Source: Flavobacterium profundi
GTDB taxonomy: Bacteria > Bacteroidota > Bacteroidia > Flavobacteriales > Flavobacteriaceae
NCBI RefSeq assembly: GCF_006491645.1
Contig: NZ_VDCZ01000016.1
Span: forward strand, 1 to 64,000
Direction of reading: 5' to 3'
DNA length: 64,000 nucleotides
Shown: positions 51,802 through 60,242 of the stretch, in pieces
Position numbering within the stretch: position 1 is the first letter of the stretch
How the letters are laid out: each line of letters starts with the position of its first letter
Notes under the pieces: model-generated
Database searches by the model: none
Seen by the model: only the letters and a program-made list of their open reading frames with translations
What the model was told of the DNA's origin: nothing
Position numbers and translations under genes: made by a program

Positions 51802-53430
51802 TTATAAATTAGTGGTAATAAAAAAATGATTGGTAAGTACTTTAATGTCTTTAGTGTCTTTTACCAATGTTGTTGCCTTCTGCCATTCATTGGTTGCATT
51901 TAAACGCACTTTTTTATCACCGATTACACCGATTACAACATCGATTGGCATCGTAAAATTAGGCACTTCTGTAACCCATCTGTATTGGAAGCTTTTTTTG
52001 TGTTTTTTAATTTCTAGTCTTGGAATAGTGGTGTACTTTAAATATTGATGAAACACAGCCGTTAAATCAAGTCCAGTTTCTTTGTTGAAAAAATCGATAA
52101 CCGTTTGTGTGTCTATAATTTTCTTTTTAAAAGTGTTGGAATATTTTAATAGAATTGACCACCATTTACTATCGTCATTAACCACATGTCGTATGGTGTT
52201 TAATAGTAACGCACCTTTGTAATACATATCACTACTCCCTTCGTTATTAACTCCAAATTGACCAATAATAGGTTTGTCATTTTGTACATTTTTAGATTGA
52301 CCGTTGATGTATCTCATAGCGGCATCATAGCCTTTTTGGCACTCAATAAAAACTGTTTCACTATAGGTTGTAAAACCTTCATGAATCCACATATCGGCAA
52401 TATCTTTACTAGTAACACTATTTCCAAACCATTCATGTCCGGTTTCATGAATAATAATAAAATCAAAATTCATACCTTCACCTGTCCCAGATAAATCCAT
52501 ACCTAAATAGCCTTTTTTGTATTTATTACCATAAGCGACAGCACTTTGGTGTTCCATACCTAAATAAGGAGTTTCTACTAATTTATAACCGTCTTCCCAA
52601 AAGGGATATTGTCCAAATTTTTCCTGAAAACAAGCCATCATTGGTTTTACATCTGCATCAAAATGAGCGATAGCCTTGTCTTTATTTTCTCTTAAAACAT
52701 AGTAGTCTAAGTCTAAATTTTCTATTTCATCATGAATGTGAATGTAATCGGCAATATTAACGGTAATGGTGTAGTTGTTGATTGGGTTTTTAACTTCCCA
52801 ATCCCAGCGTGTATAAGCTTCTCCTACCGCTTCTTTTTTGATAAAACGACCATTAGATACATTCATTAAACCATTAGGAACCGCTACTTTAATAGAAGCA
52901 CCATGATCGGGTTCGTCGGTTTGAGAGTCTTTTACAGGATACCATAAACTAGCGCCAGTGCCTTGAACAGCAACAGCAATAAACGGTTTACCATTACTGT
53001 CTTTTTTAAATACAAATCCGCCATCCCAAGGTGCATTTTTTGCAATTTTAGGATTTCCAGAATAGTAAAAACGTACTTTTTCGGTGGTATTTTTTGCTAA
53101 TTCATTTGGAAAACTTACAAAAACGGCATCATAATCTCTTTTGTAGGTTAGTTTTGTAGTATTCCATACAATCGAATCCACTTTCATATTATCAAACAAA
53201 TCCAACTGTATTTTTTTTGTAGGTTCCACTACCTTAAAAGTAATGTCGTTATAGCCAACAATACTTTTTTCGTCTGGGTCAATTTTAATATTCAAATCAT
53301 AGCGTTGCACATCAAAGCAATTTCTTTCAAAACGGAGCCCTCCATGCAAAGAGTCTCTACGAGTAAAGTTTTGTGCTGTAGTGTTTTGGTACACCAATAT
53401 AAATAAGCTTATGATAAGTAGTTTTTTCAT
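51802..53430 (-). CDS. M1-family zinc aminopeptidase, exported
   Basis: A 542-residue protein with a signal peptide (residues 1-20, ending TTAQ). The exopeptidase motif is GMEHQ at 291-295 in place of GAMEN, the zinc site HETGHEW (328-334) with the third ligand in WIHEGF (Glu351). It lacks the long C-terminal domain of full M1 proteins, as usual for this Bacteroidota subgroup. It probably trims peptides in the periplasm or at the surface. The two genes downstream by orientation are unrelated. The gene converges with menE with a 13-nt gap. Confidence 0.92.
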   Translation of the reverse strand: MKKLLIISLFILVYQNTTAQNFTRRDSLHGGLRFERNCFDVQRYDLNIKIDPDEKSIVGYNDITFKVVEPTKKIQLDLFDNMKVDSIVWNTTKLTYKRDYDAVFVSFPNELAKNTTEKVRFYYSGNPKIAKNAPWDGGFVFKKDSNGKPFIAVAVQGTGASLWYPVKDSQTDEPDHGASIKVAVPNGLMNVSNGRFIKKEAVGEAYTRWDWEVKNPINNYTITVNIADYIHIHDEIENLDLDYYVLRENKDKAIAHFDADVKPMMACFQEKFGQYPFWEDGYKLVETPYLGMEHQSAVAYGNKYKKGYLGMDLSGTGEGMNFDFIIIHETGHEWFGNSVTSKDIADMWIHEGFTTYSETVFIECQKGYDAAMRYINGQSKNVQNDKPIIGQFGVNNEGSSDMYYKGALLLNTIRHVVNDDSKWWSILLKYSNTFKKKIIDTQTVIDFFNKETGLDLTAVFHQYLKYTTIPRLEIKKHKKSFQYRWVTEVPNFTMPIDVVIGVIGDKKVRLNATNEWQKATTLVKDTKDIKVLTNHFFITTNL

Positions 53431-53442
53431 TTTTATAAAATA

Positions 53443-53967
53443 TTAATAATATCTTTCTTTAAGAATTACTTCAGAATTTTTTGCCAATTCAATTTCTTTC
53501 ATCTTAGCATTTAGAAGATTTGGATTTGTATTTCCATCAAAATAGAATTTATCTTGATAATTTACATAGAGTTGGTGTGTATAATTTTTGTTTAAAATCT
53601 TCCATTGATTTTTTTGTTTTTCACTTAATTCAATAACATTTAAGACCTTAACAGTTTTTATAGTTTTTATTTTATTTTTTCGATCTAAAAGTAGTTGGAT
53701 TACTTTGTAGTAACCTAAGAATGATAATATAACCAAAACATATATTGCAATAACTACAAAGACAGCAAATTTACCATGTAATTGATATAATGTACTATAT
53801 TCTCCCATTCTCCTTGCGGTTCTGCTAAGAAATCCAATAGGAATAATAAATGTTCCTAGAGTTATAAAAATTAAAAAATATCCAAAATATTTACTCGCAT
53901 GAAGTGCGATTTTTAATTCCAAATCTATTATCGAAAGATCAACTGTGTCAAATTTTTTTTCATTCAT
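53443..53967 (-). CDS. Two-span membrane protein of unknown function
   Basis: A 174-residue protein with two transmembrane segments (about residues 28-50 and 68-88) between an acidic N-terminus and a basic, helical C-terminal part. I do not recognise a domain. It lies between the RluA-family gene (three nt upstream) and the M1 peptidase gene (12 nt downstream) on the same strand, so the three are probably one operon. Nothing in the sequence ties it to either neighbour's function. Confidence 0.65.
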   Translation of the reverse strand: MNEKKFDTVDLSIIDLELKIALHASKYFGYFLIFITLGTFIIPIGFLSRTARRMGEYSTLYQLHGKFAVFVVIAIYVLVILSFLGYYKVIQLLLDRKNKIKTIKTVKVLNVIELSEKQKNQWKILNKNYTHQLYVNYQDKFYFDGNTNPNLLNAKMKEIELAKNSEVILKERYY

Positions 53968-53970
53968 TGT

Positions 53971-55638
53971 TTAAAAATTAGCAGGCTTAAAAACGGTAAC
54001 GTTTTGTTTTGTTATGGGGTGATTAAAAGTAATTTCTTCTGCATGTAAATATAACCTTTTTTCCTTTATGCCATATAAGTCGTCTCCTATGATTGGGCAA
54101 TTTAAACCTGAAATATGCGAAGCATGAACTCGTAATTGATGGGTACGTCCTGAAATAGGGAAGAAGTGGATGCGCGTTTTTCCTTCTTTTCGTTCGATCA
54201 CTTTGTATTTGGTTTGTGCGGGTTTTCCATACTCATAACACACCAATTGATTGGGTCTGTTGTCTAAATCTACGCGTAGCGGCAAATCAATATAGCCTTC
54301 ATCGGAAGCTACCATACCATCCAAAAGTGCGACATATCTTTTTTGAACCGTACGTTTGATAAATTGCGATTGTAATTCTTTATAGATGGCTTCTGATTTC
54401 GCAATTAAAAGCAATCCAGAGGTAGACATATCTAAACGATGTACAATTAAAGGGCCACTAGCTTCTGGATATAACTCTTTTACTCTTTGGAACACCGAAT
54501 CTTTTACATTTTTGCCAGGAACTGAAAGAAACTCAGCAGGTTTATTGATTACGGCAAGATATTCATCTTCAAAAACAATTTCTATCTCTTTTCCTTCCGC
54601 AGGATTTTCTAAAAAGGGGTTGTCATCCATAATAACACCTTCAAGCATGTGTTCCAATATGGGTTCGCATTTGCTTCTACAAGCAGGATAAAATTGTTGG
54701 TGTTTTCGTACTTCCGATTTTGGAGATTGGCCCCACCAAAATTCAGCCATAGCAATAGGTGTTAAATCATTTTCAAAAGCATATTGCAATAATTTTGGAG
54801 CTGCACATTCACCAGAACCTGCTGGCGGATTATTATCGAATATTGCACCAATACTTTTCAGTTTCTTGTTTTGATTTAGAAAGGCATATTGCTTAAATAA
54901 TTGCTGTTGTAATTCACCCGATTTTTGTTTACGAAGTTCTTTCAATTCCGTAATTTTATCTGAAAAAACTTGCATTTCCTTTTTAGCATTTTCTAACTGA
55001 TAATTCCAGTATTTGGTCATTTTTTTGAGCAGAATACTTTCTTTTTTACTTTCTTCAGAGAGTTCGTACTCAAATGCTTCAATTTCAGTTGGACTAGCAT
55101 TTGTAGGGAAATTTTGTCTCTTTACATCTCTAGCAATTTTTAATTGTTTGATTCTTTCTTTTTGATTTTGAAGATCCTCAGTTGCTTTTTTTTGGGTCGT
55201 AGCCCAATGCTCCTTAGTTAAAAGATAGTTATTGTCTTTTTTTAAACTTTCAATTTCTTGATTGATAGCATTTAAAACCTCTTCTTCTTTTTTGAAAAAA
55301 CCATCTTGTTGTAACATATCAAAAACAGGAGGAACAAAATAGTTGAGATGATTGTTTTCGGCTAGTTTTCCAGAAAAAGCCCATAAATAACCTAAATTTT
55401 CTTCTTTATCTTGACAAACTAAAACCCCAAACATTTTTCCAATCACTAAACCTGTTTGGTTTTCTTGTAATCCAAAATTATGTTCAAAATCAGTTTGAGA
55501 AGTTAAGTATTTTTGTAGCTCTTTCGCGGCTAGAATACTCAATTCATGCGGTTCATAATAAAAAGGAAAGGTAAATTTATCTGGTAAAGGAATATCAGAT
55601 ATATCGGTTTTAAAGGGTTGAAAGTATGTCTTTAACAT
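53971..55638 (-). CDS. RluA-family pseudouridine synthase with a long N-terminal extension
   Basis: A 555-residue protein. The C-terminal ~215 residues are the RluA catalytic domain: LIVHRLDMSTSGLLLIAKS with the catalytic Asp in HRLD, then KRYVALLDG and TRIHFFPISGRTHQLRVHAS. The N-terminal ~340 residues are unusual: a globular part, a lysine/glutamate-rich coiled coil (about 120-255), and the conserved segment GSGECAAPKLLQYAF...FYPACRSKCEPIL with three cysteines. This extended form recurs in several bacteria. It modifies uridines in rRNA or tRNA; the target cannot be named. Confidence 0.88.
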   Translation of the reverse strand: MLKTYFQPFKTDISDIPLPDKFTFPFYYEPHELSILAAKELQKYLTSQTDFEHNFGLQENQTGLVIGKMFGVLVCQDKEENLGYLWAFSGKLAENNHLNYFVPPVFDMLQQDGFFKKEEEVLNAINQEIESLKKDNNYLLTKEHWATTQKKATEDLQNQKERIKQLKIARDVKRQNFPTNASPTEIEAFEYELSEESKKESILLKKMTKYWNYQLENAKKEMQVFSDKITELKELRKQKSGELQQQLFKQYAFLNQNKKLKSIGAIFDNNPPAGSGECAAPKLLQYAFENDLTPIAMAEFWWGQSPKSEVRKHQQFYPACRSKCEPILEHMLEGVIMDDNPFLENPAEGKEIEIVFEDEYLAVINKPAEFLSVPGKNVKDSVFQRVKELYPEASGPLIVHRLDMSTSGLLLIAKSEAIYKELQSQFIKRTVQKRYVALLDGMVASDEGYIDLPLRVDLDNRPNQLVCYEYGKPAQTKYKVIERKEGKTRIHFFPISGRTHQLRVHASHISGLNCPIIGDDLYGIKEKRLYLHAEEITFNHPITKQNVTVFKPANF

Positions 55639-55660
55639 GGCGCAAATGTAAAGACTAAAT

Positions 55661-55718
55661 TTTTATATATCAAAGTCTTTATTATTTATTGAATTAATAA
55701 AGACTTTGATATATAAAA
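55661..55718. repeat. Perfect 23-bp inverted repeat between rluA-like and T9SS cargo genes
   Basis: TTTTATATATCAAAGTCTTT continuing ATT (55661-55683) is mirrored exactly at 55696-55718 around a 12-nt centre. It lies right at the T9SS cargo stop codon and upstream of the RluA-family start. As RNA it would be a long, mostly AU hairpin. It may terminate the cargo gene, but lacks a clean T-tract on either strand, so another role is possible. Confidence 0.8.
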
Positions 55719-56624
55719 TTATTGTTTGATAATTTTATGAGTTGTTTTAGAGTTATCCGATTGGATGGTAACAAAATACATTCCTTTAGGTTTGTCAGAT
55801 AAATCAATAGTATTTGAATTGCCTGATATAATTGTGTTTCCTAATATGTCGTAAACGCTATATTCTATGATAGAATCAGAATCAATATTTAAAATTCCAC
55901 TTGTCGGATTTGGAAATAATCTTGAAGTTTTAGCATTGGTTTCAAAATCGTTTGAACTTAACGTTGTAATTCCTTTTAATGTTACGTTGTCAATAAGCCA
56001 TGTGTCTGAGGAACTACTAGATCGAGCTGTTATTCTAATTTTTAATTGACTAATTGTTCCTGGAAATGTAATTCCGTTGGTACTATATCCTTCAGTTGTA
56101 GCTAAGCCAGTGTCAGTAGGGTAGAATTCGGCTTCAGTTTCTGGAAGATAATCTACTATTCCTACTCCTGTTGCAGAATATTCCCAAAATGAATTATTAT
56201 TTGTAGCACCACGAATTCTTAGTCGTTGGATATAAGTTTGACCATTATCGGTACTGTATTCTACTTGAATATAATCTAAATTATCTGGTCCTCCTGTTGT
56301 TCCCAATAAATTCATAGCAGCTAATTTAAATTCGAATAAAAAGCTATCGTAACCACTTGGAAGAGTAATATTTTCGAATTCCAGAGTTAGACCAGCACTA
56401 ACCGCAGTTGTTTCCCAAGCTCTGGAATTATTGATTCCAATTGGACTATTTGCTGGTGCAGCAGAAGAACTTGATGTACCACTATTGTACACAACAGGGC
56501 CAGTAAAATTCCAAGTAGGTGAAGAAGGAGCAGTTTCAAAATCTTGAATAGCTATTACATCATAACTTTGGCTAAAGCAAAATAAATTGGTAAACAAGAA
56601 AAACAAAAAGTATTTTTTTTTCAT
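55719..56624 (-). CDS. T9SS type A sorting-domain protein
   Basis: A 301-residue exported protein. The start is placed at the ATG giving MKKKYFLFFLFTNLFCFSQ, a good signal peptide; an ATG seven codons earlier is less likely. The middle (about 20-210) is a beta-sandwich of the MAM/choice-of-anchor kind (for example LDYIQVEYSTDNGQTYIQRL and DTWLIDNVTLKG). Residues 234-301 are a type A C-terminal signal: SRLFPNPTSGILNI, YDILGNTI and GMYFVTI. The mature protein would be sent to the cell surface and anchored or released. The function is unknown. Confidence 0.92.
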   Translation of the reverse strand: MKKKYFLFFLFTNLFCFSQSYDVIAIQDFETAPSSPTWNFTGPVVYNSGTSSSSAAPANSPIGINNSRAWETTAVSAGLTLEFENITLPSGYDSFLFEFKLAAMNLLGTTGGPDNLDYIQVEYSTDNGQTYIQRLRIRGATNNNSFWEYSATGVGIVDYLPETEAEFYPTDTGLATTEGYSTNGITFPGTISQLKIRITARSSSSSDTWLIDNVTLKGITTLSSNDFETNAKTSRLFPNPTSGILNIDSDSIIEYSVYDILGNTIISGNSNTIDLSDKPKGMYFVTIQSDNSKTTHKIIKQ

Positions 56625-56694
56625 AAGGTTATTTTTAGTTATCAATAAAAATTTTTCTACAAAATATATTCAATTACATTTTTATTAAATATAA

Positions 56695-58338
56695 TTAAAC
56701 CTGAATCACTCCTAAATTAAATGGTTTTTCAATAGGAGCGTGGTTGGCAGCTTCAATACCCATTGAAATCCAGGTACGAGTATCTAAAGGATCAATAATT
56801 GCATCGGTCCATAAACGCGCGGCTGCATAATAAGGCGATACTTGAGCATCGTAACGCGCTTTTATTTTATCAAATAATTCCTGTTCCACTTTTTCATCTA
56901 CAATTTTGCCTTGTTTTTTAAGCGAAGCCGCTTCAATTTGCATCAAAACTTTGGCCGCTTGGGCACCACCCATTACCGCTAATTCTGCACTTGGCCATGC
57001 AAAAATTAAACGTGGATCATAGGCTTTTCCACACATGGCATAATTACCAGCACCATATGAATTACCAACTATCACTGTAAATTTGGGTACCACCGAATTC
57101 GAAACTGCATTTACCATTTTGGCACCATCTTTAATAATACCTCCATGTTCTGATTTACTACCCACCATAAAACCCGTTACATCTTGTAAAAAGACTAATG
57201 GAATTTTCTTTTGATTGCAATTGGCAATAAAACGAGTGGCTTTATCTGCAGAATCGGAATAGATTACACCACCAAACTGCATTTCGCTAGGTTTCGTTTT
57301 AGCACCTGTTGTTTTTACTATTTTACGTTGGTTGGCCACAATTCCTACTGCCCAACCATCGATACGAGCATATCCGGTAATGATGGTTTGGCCGTAACCG
57401 GCTTTATATTCGTCAAACTCAGAATTATCCACTAATCGACTGATGATTTCCATCATGTCGTATTGTTCGTTACGTGCTTTTGGTAAAATACCATATATTT
57501 CTTTTGGATCAAGAGCTGGTTTTTCAGGTTTTACCCGATTGTATCCAGCTTTTTCAAAATCGCCCATTTTGCCTACCACACTTTTAATGCGGTCTAAAGC
57601 AGCTGCATCATCTTTGGCTTTAAAATCGGTTACTCCCGAAATTTCACAGTGTGTTGTGGCACCACCTAAAGTTTCATTGTCTATGCTTTCGCCAATGGCT
57701 GCTTTTACTAAGTAACTTCCCGCAAGGAAAATACTACCGGTTTTATCTACAATTAAAGCTTCATCACTCATAATAGGTAAATACGCACCACCCGCCACGC
57801 AACTTCCCATTACAGCTGCAATTTGGGTAATTCCCATGCTGCTCATGATAGCGTTATTACGAAAAATACGACCGAAGTGTTCTTTATCTGGAAAGATTTC
57901 GTCTTGCATGGGTAAATACACACCAGCAGAATCTACTAAATAAATGATGGGTAATCTATTTTCAATTGCAATTTCTTGCGCTCTTAAATTCTTTTTACCT
58001 GTAATAGGAAACCAAGCACCCGCTTTAACAGTAGCATCATTTGCCACCACGATACATTGTTTTCCTTGGATATAACCCATTTTAACTACCACACCACCAG
58101 AAGGACATCCGCCATGTTCTTCATACATACCATCACCCACAAAAGCACCTATTTCGATGCTTTTTGCTTTATCATCTAATAAATAATCGATACGTTCACG
58201 AGCGGTCATTTTACCTTCTTCATGTAATTTATCGATACGTTTTTGGCCACCGCCTAATTTTACTTTAGCAAAGCGTTGTTTTAAATCGGAAAGGAGTAAT
58301 TTATTATGGTCTTCGTTTTTATTGAACTGTAAATCCAT
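56695..58338 (-). CDS. Biotin-dependent acyl-CoA carboxylase, carboxyltransferase (beta) subunit
   Basis: A 547-residue protein of the carboxyl transferase family. The N-terminal acyl-CoA side has KMTARERIDYLLD and GMYEEHGGCPSGGVVVKMG; the C-terminal side has GNSYGAGNYAMCGKAYDP and AVMGGAQAAKVLMQIE. AVMGSCVAGGAYLP is the oxyanion hole loop. Length and sequence fit propionyl- or methylcrotonyl-CoA carboxylase beta rather than AccD. No biotin carboxylase or biotin carrier gene is in the window, so substrate cannot be chosen. Confidence 0.9.
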   Translation of the reverse strand: MDLQFNKNEDHNKLLLSDLKQRFAKVKLGGGQKRIDKLHEEGKMTARERIDYLLDDKAKSIEIGAFVGDGMYEEHGGCPSGGVVVKMGYIQGKQCIVVANDATVKAGAWFPITGKKNLRAQEIAIENRLPIIYLVDSAGVYLPMQDEIFPDKEHFGRIFRNNAIMSSMGITQIAAVMGSCVAGGAYLPIMSDEALIVDKTGSIFLAGSYLVKAAIGESIDNETLGGATTHCEISGVTDFKAKDDAAALDRIKSVVGKMGDFEKAGYNRVKPEKPALDPKEIYGILPKARNEQYDMMEIISRLVDNSEFDEYKAGYGQTIITGYARIDGWAVGIVANQRKIVKTTGAKTKPSEMQFGGVIYSDSADKATRFIANCNQKKIPLVFLQDVTGFMVGSKSEHGGIIKDGAKMVNAVSNSVVPKFTVIVGNSYGAGNYAMCGKAYDPRLIFAWPSAELAVMGGAQAAKVLMQIEAASLKKQGKIVDEKVEQELFDKIKARYDAQVSPYYAAARLWTDAIIDPLDTRTWISMGIEAANHAPIEKPFNLGVIQV

Positions 58339-58472
58339 GAGTGACTAGTTGTTGTTTTTTTATTGGTTTGCTAAAGTACAAAAAGAAAAGAAAAGTTGAA
58401 AGGCAAAAGTCAAATGTCGAAAGTCAAAGTTTGAAAATCTAAAGAAGCCTATTATTTTGAATATAATTTCTT

Positions 58473-58799
58473 TTACGCTTTTAACTTCATTAATAAGTCG
58501 TTTTGAATTTGCAATACTTTTATGGTTTCTTTTAAAGCTTCAATTTCATCTTTTTTAGGTTCTTTAACTGTAAAAGTTGTGGGTAATTGATTCGCTATAT
58601 CCTGAAAAAAATTATGTTGTAAAGCATGGCATAATTCAATTAAAATACCCGTTTGAATACTACTGTTTTGGGTATATTTTAAGATAGAAACTGCATCTCT
58701 ATGGATTTCTTTCCCTAATGCCGACTTATTGATCTTATTTTTTGAAATAAAATCCTTCAATAATTTACCTGTATCGATATTATTTTTACCTTTTTTCAT
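58473..58799 (-). CDS. Small HTH DNA-binding protein, likely autoregulator
   Basis: A 108-residue protein. Residues 8-70 resemble an XRE-like/lambda-repressor helix bundle (GKLLKDFISKNKINKSALGKEI as helices 1-2; HRDAVSILKYTQNSSIQTGILIELCHAL as the recognition part and following helix). Residues 80-106 are a heptad-rich coiled coil (EIEALKETIKVLQIQNDLLMKLK) for dimerisation. It diverges from the lipoprotein gene, and the 162-nt gap holds five copies of a palindrome (TTACTnnnAGTAA). It is a good candidate for the protein that binds them. The family name is not certain. Confidence 0.72.
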   Translation of the reverse strand: MKKGKNNIDTGKLLKDFISKNKINKSALGKEIHRDAVSILKYTQNSSIQTGILIELCHALQHNFFQDIANQLPTTFTVKEPKKDEIEALKETIKVLQIQNDLLMKLKA

Positions 58800-58828
58800 G
58801 TATTTATTTACTTTTATACTCTAATTTA

Positions 58829-58946
58829 TTACTAAAGGTAATAAAAAATATACTTAAAGTAATTAAATAAATACTTTAAGTAACTAATTTTTAAATATAA
58901 GTATATAAAAGCTTACTAAAAGTAAATAATTATTTACCTTTAGTAA
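58829..58946. promoter_or_regulatory. Cluster of five palindromic operator-like sites between divergent genes
   Basis: Sites: TTACTAAAGGTAA (58829-58841), TACTTAAAGTA (58851-58861), TACTTTAAGTA (58872-58882), TTACTAAAAGTAA (58913-58925), TTACCTTTAGTAA (58934-58946). The first and last are exact inverse copies, as are the second and third. The fourth and fifth lie within a 34-bp inverted repeat with no spacer at its centre. The outer sites each contain TACCTTTA, one base from the -7 consensus, pointing outward: one to each gene. So both promoters may sit inside operators. Confidence 0.75.
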
Positions 58947-58961
58947 GTAAAAACAATTAAA

Positions 58962-59405
58962 ATGCTTTTTAAAAATAAATTTGAAAAATTTGTAATAATA
59001 GTTTGTCTACTTCTGTTTATTGAACTTATATTATTTAGTTGTAAAGAATCTAAAATTGATAATTGCATTGCAGATATGCGAATTAAATATATTTGTAAAG
59101 ATCCTGGTGTAGATGTAGTAGTTTTTAAAATGATATCTAATTATGAACAATTAAGTTTAGATTTTGATAGTTTTAACTCTATAGAGGTAATTTTTAGTGA
59201 TAGAGTCTTTACAGCTAGTGCTCAATTTGAATTAGAAAAATGGGGAGAAAATGGCTATAGTTTAACATGGATGACACCTTATTTTGCTCAACATGGTTGT
59301 CATGCTGAAAAAGAATTTTATGATTTTTATAAGAAGAATGCATCTTTAAAAATTGTTTTATCAAACGGAAAAGATACATTTACATTTACAAAGTGTACTA
59401 AATAA
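58962..59405 (+). CDS. Lipoprotein of the HTH-controlled module
   Basis: A 147-residue protein. A basic then hydrophobic N-terminus (residues 9-26) precedes a lipobox-like FSC with Cys27. The mature part has cysteines in DNCIADMRIKYICKDPG, HGCHAE and TKCTK, and beta-strand-like stretches (SIEVIFSDRVFTASAQFEL, LKIVLSNGKDTFTF). I cannot name a family. The start is 15 nt beyond the last operator-like site. The next gene starts six nt after its stop, so both are co-transcribed. Confidence 0.7.
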   Translation: MLFKNKFEKFVIIVCLLLFIELILFSCKESKIDNCIADMRIKYICKDPGVDVVVFKMISNYEQLSLDFDSFNSIEVIFSDRVFTASAQFELEKWGENGYSLTWMTPYFAQHGCHAEKEFYDFYKKNASLKIVLSNGKDTFTFTKCTK

Positions 59406-59411
59406 GAAGAT

Positions 59412-60179
59412 ATGAATACCATTACCAAAATAAACCTTTCTAAAATAAAAAAATGCCATCAGTATTGGGAAGACATGCCTGAAAATGAAAAAGGAAGATT
59501 ATGCTTGCAATGTAACCATACTATTATTGATTTTAGAAAAAGTACAGACGCTGAAATTGCACAAGCCCATATATTCTCTGAAGATAAAGTTTGTGGTTTA
59601 TATCATAAGGAACAGTTGGAATTTGCTTCATCAGCTAATAAAGGGAGAAAAGGAACGCGTTGGAATGTCTTTTATATAGGACTATTTAGTTTTTTAAGTT
59701 GGAATACTTTAGGACAAGAAAAAAGCGATGAAGTAAAGGTTGAACAAACCGATAAGAAGCTAAGTATAAACCCTAACATAACAGTAAAAAAGCAAGATCA
59801 GGATAGTTCGATAGTTAAAGAAATGATAATTATATCAGGTACTATTACTGATGAAAAAGGACTAGTACTTCCAGGAGCTTATGTCATAGTTAAAGGTACT
59901 GATATAGGAGCAAATTCTGATGAGAATGGTTTTTATAAATTAAATTTAACGGATGTAATTGAATCACTTGAAAAAGTTAATCTAGTATTTGGATATTTGG
60001 GTTATAAACAAATTTTATGGTCTCAAGATAAAACTTATTTTGAAGAAATAAAAGACCTAAAAGTCAATGTACAATTTACAGAAACAGTTGAATTATCTGT
60101 TTTTTCTATTTATGGAGTAAAAGCACCCCTTCATAAAAGAGTGTGGTATAAAATAAGAAATGTTTTTCGAAAGAAATAA
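59412..60179 (+). CDS. Zinc-ribbon / transmembrane / CarboxypepD_reg-like protein
   Basis: A 255-residue protein in three parts. Residues 1-70 hold Cys15, Cys31, Cys34 and Cys61, with the phrase CHQYWEDMPENEKGRLCLQC and HTIIDFRKSTDAEI: a recurring cytoplasmic metal-binding module in Bacteroidota. Residues about 84-102 (NVFYIGLFSFLSWNTLGQ) are a membrane span. The C-terminal half has a CarboxypepD_reg-like (transthyretin-type) domain: IISGTITDEKGLVLPGAYVIVKGTDIG and SDENGFYKLNL, outside the cytoplasm. This layout suggests signalling or anchoring across the inner membrane. It is ended by a 15-bp terminator stem. Confidence 0.78.
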   Translation: MNTITKINLSKIKKCHQYWEDMPENEKGRLCLQCNHTIIDFRKSTDAEIAQAHIFSEDKVCGLYHKEQLEFASSANKGRKGTRWNVFYIGLFSFLSWNTLGQEKSDEVKVEQTDKKLSINPNITVKKQDQDSSIVKEMIIISGTITDEKGLVLPGAYVIVKGTDIGANSDENGFYKLNLTDVIESLEKVNLVFGYLGYKQILWSQDKTYFEEIKDLKVNVQFTETVELSVFSIYGVKAPLHKRVWYKIRNVFRKK

Positions 60180-60183
60180 TAAA

Positions 60184-60220
60184 AAAAGCACTTTACTTTA
60201 AATATAAGTAAAGTGCTTTT
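60184..60220. terminator. Bidirectional terminator after the HTH module
   Basis: AAAAGCACTTTACTT and AAGTAAAGTGCTTTT pair perfectly over 15 bp around a seven-base loop. The minus-strand gene to the right ends 22 nt away, so both strands can use it. The stem reuses the letters of the operator (ACTTTACTT), which may be chance. Confidence 0.88.
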
Positions 60221-60242
60221 ATGCTATAATTGTAGAGAAAAA

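Noticed and set aside
57443..57715. Plus-strand frame of 90 residues in the carboxylase gene
   Set aside because: Shadow of the carboxyltransferase coding strand; no promoter or conserved motif.
58390..58440. Purine-rich segment with AAAGTCAAA-like units as a tandem repeat
   Set aside because: The units are short, imperfect and within ordinary AT-rich intergenic DNA; it is not more than low complexity.
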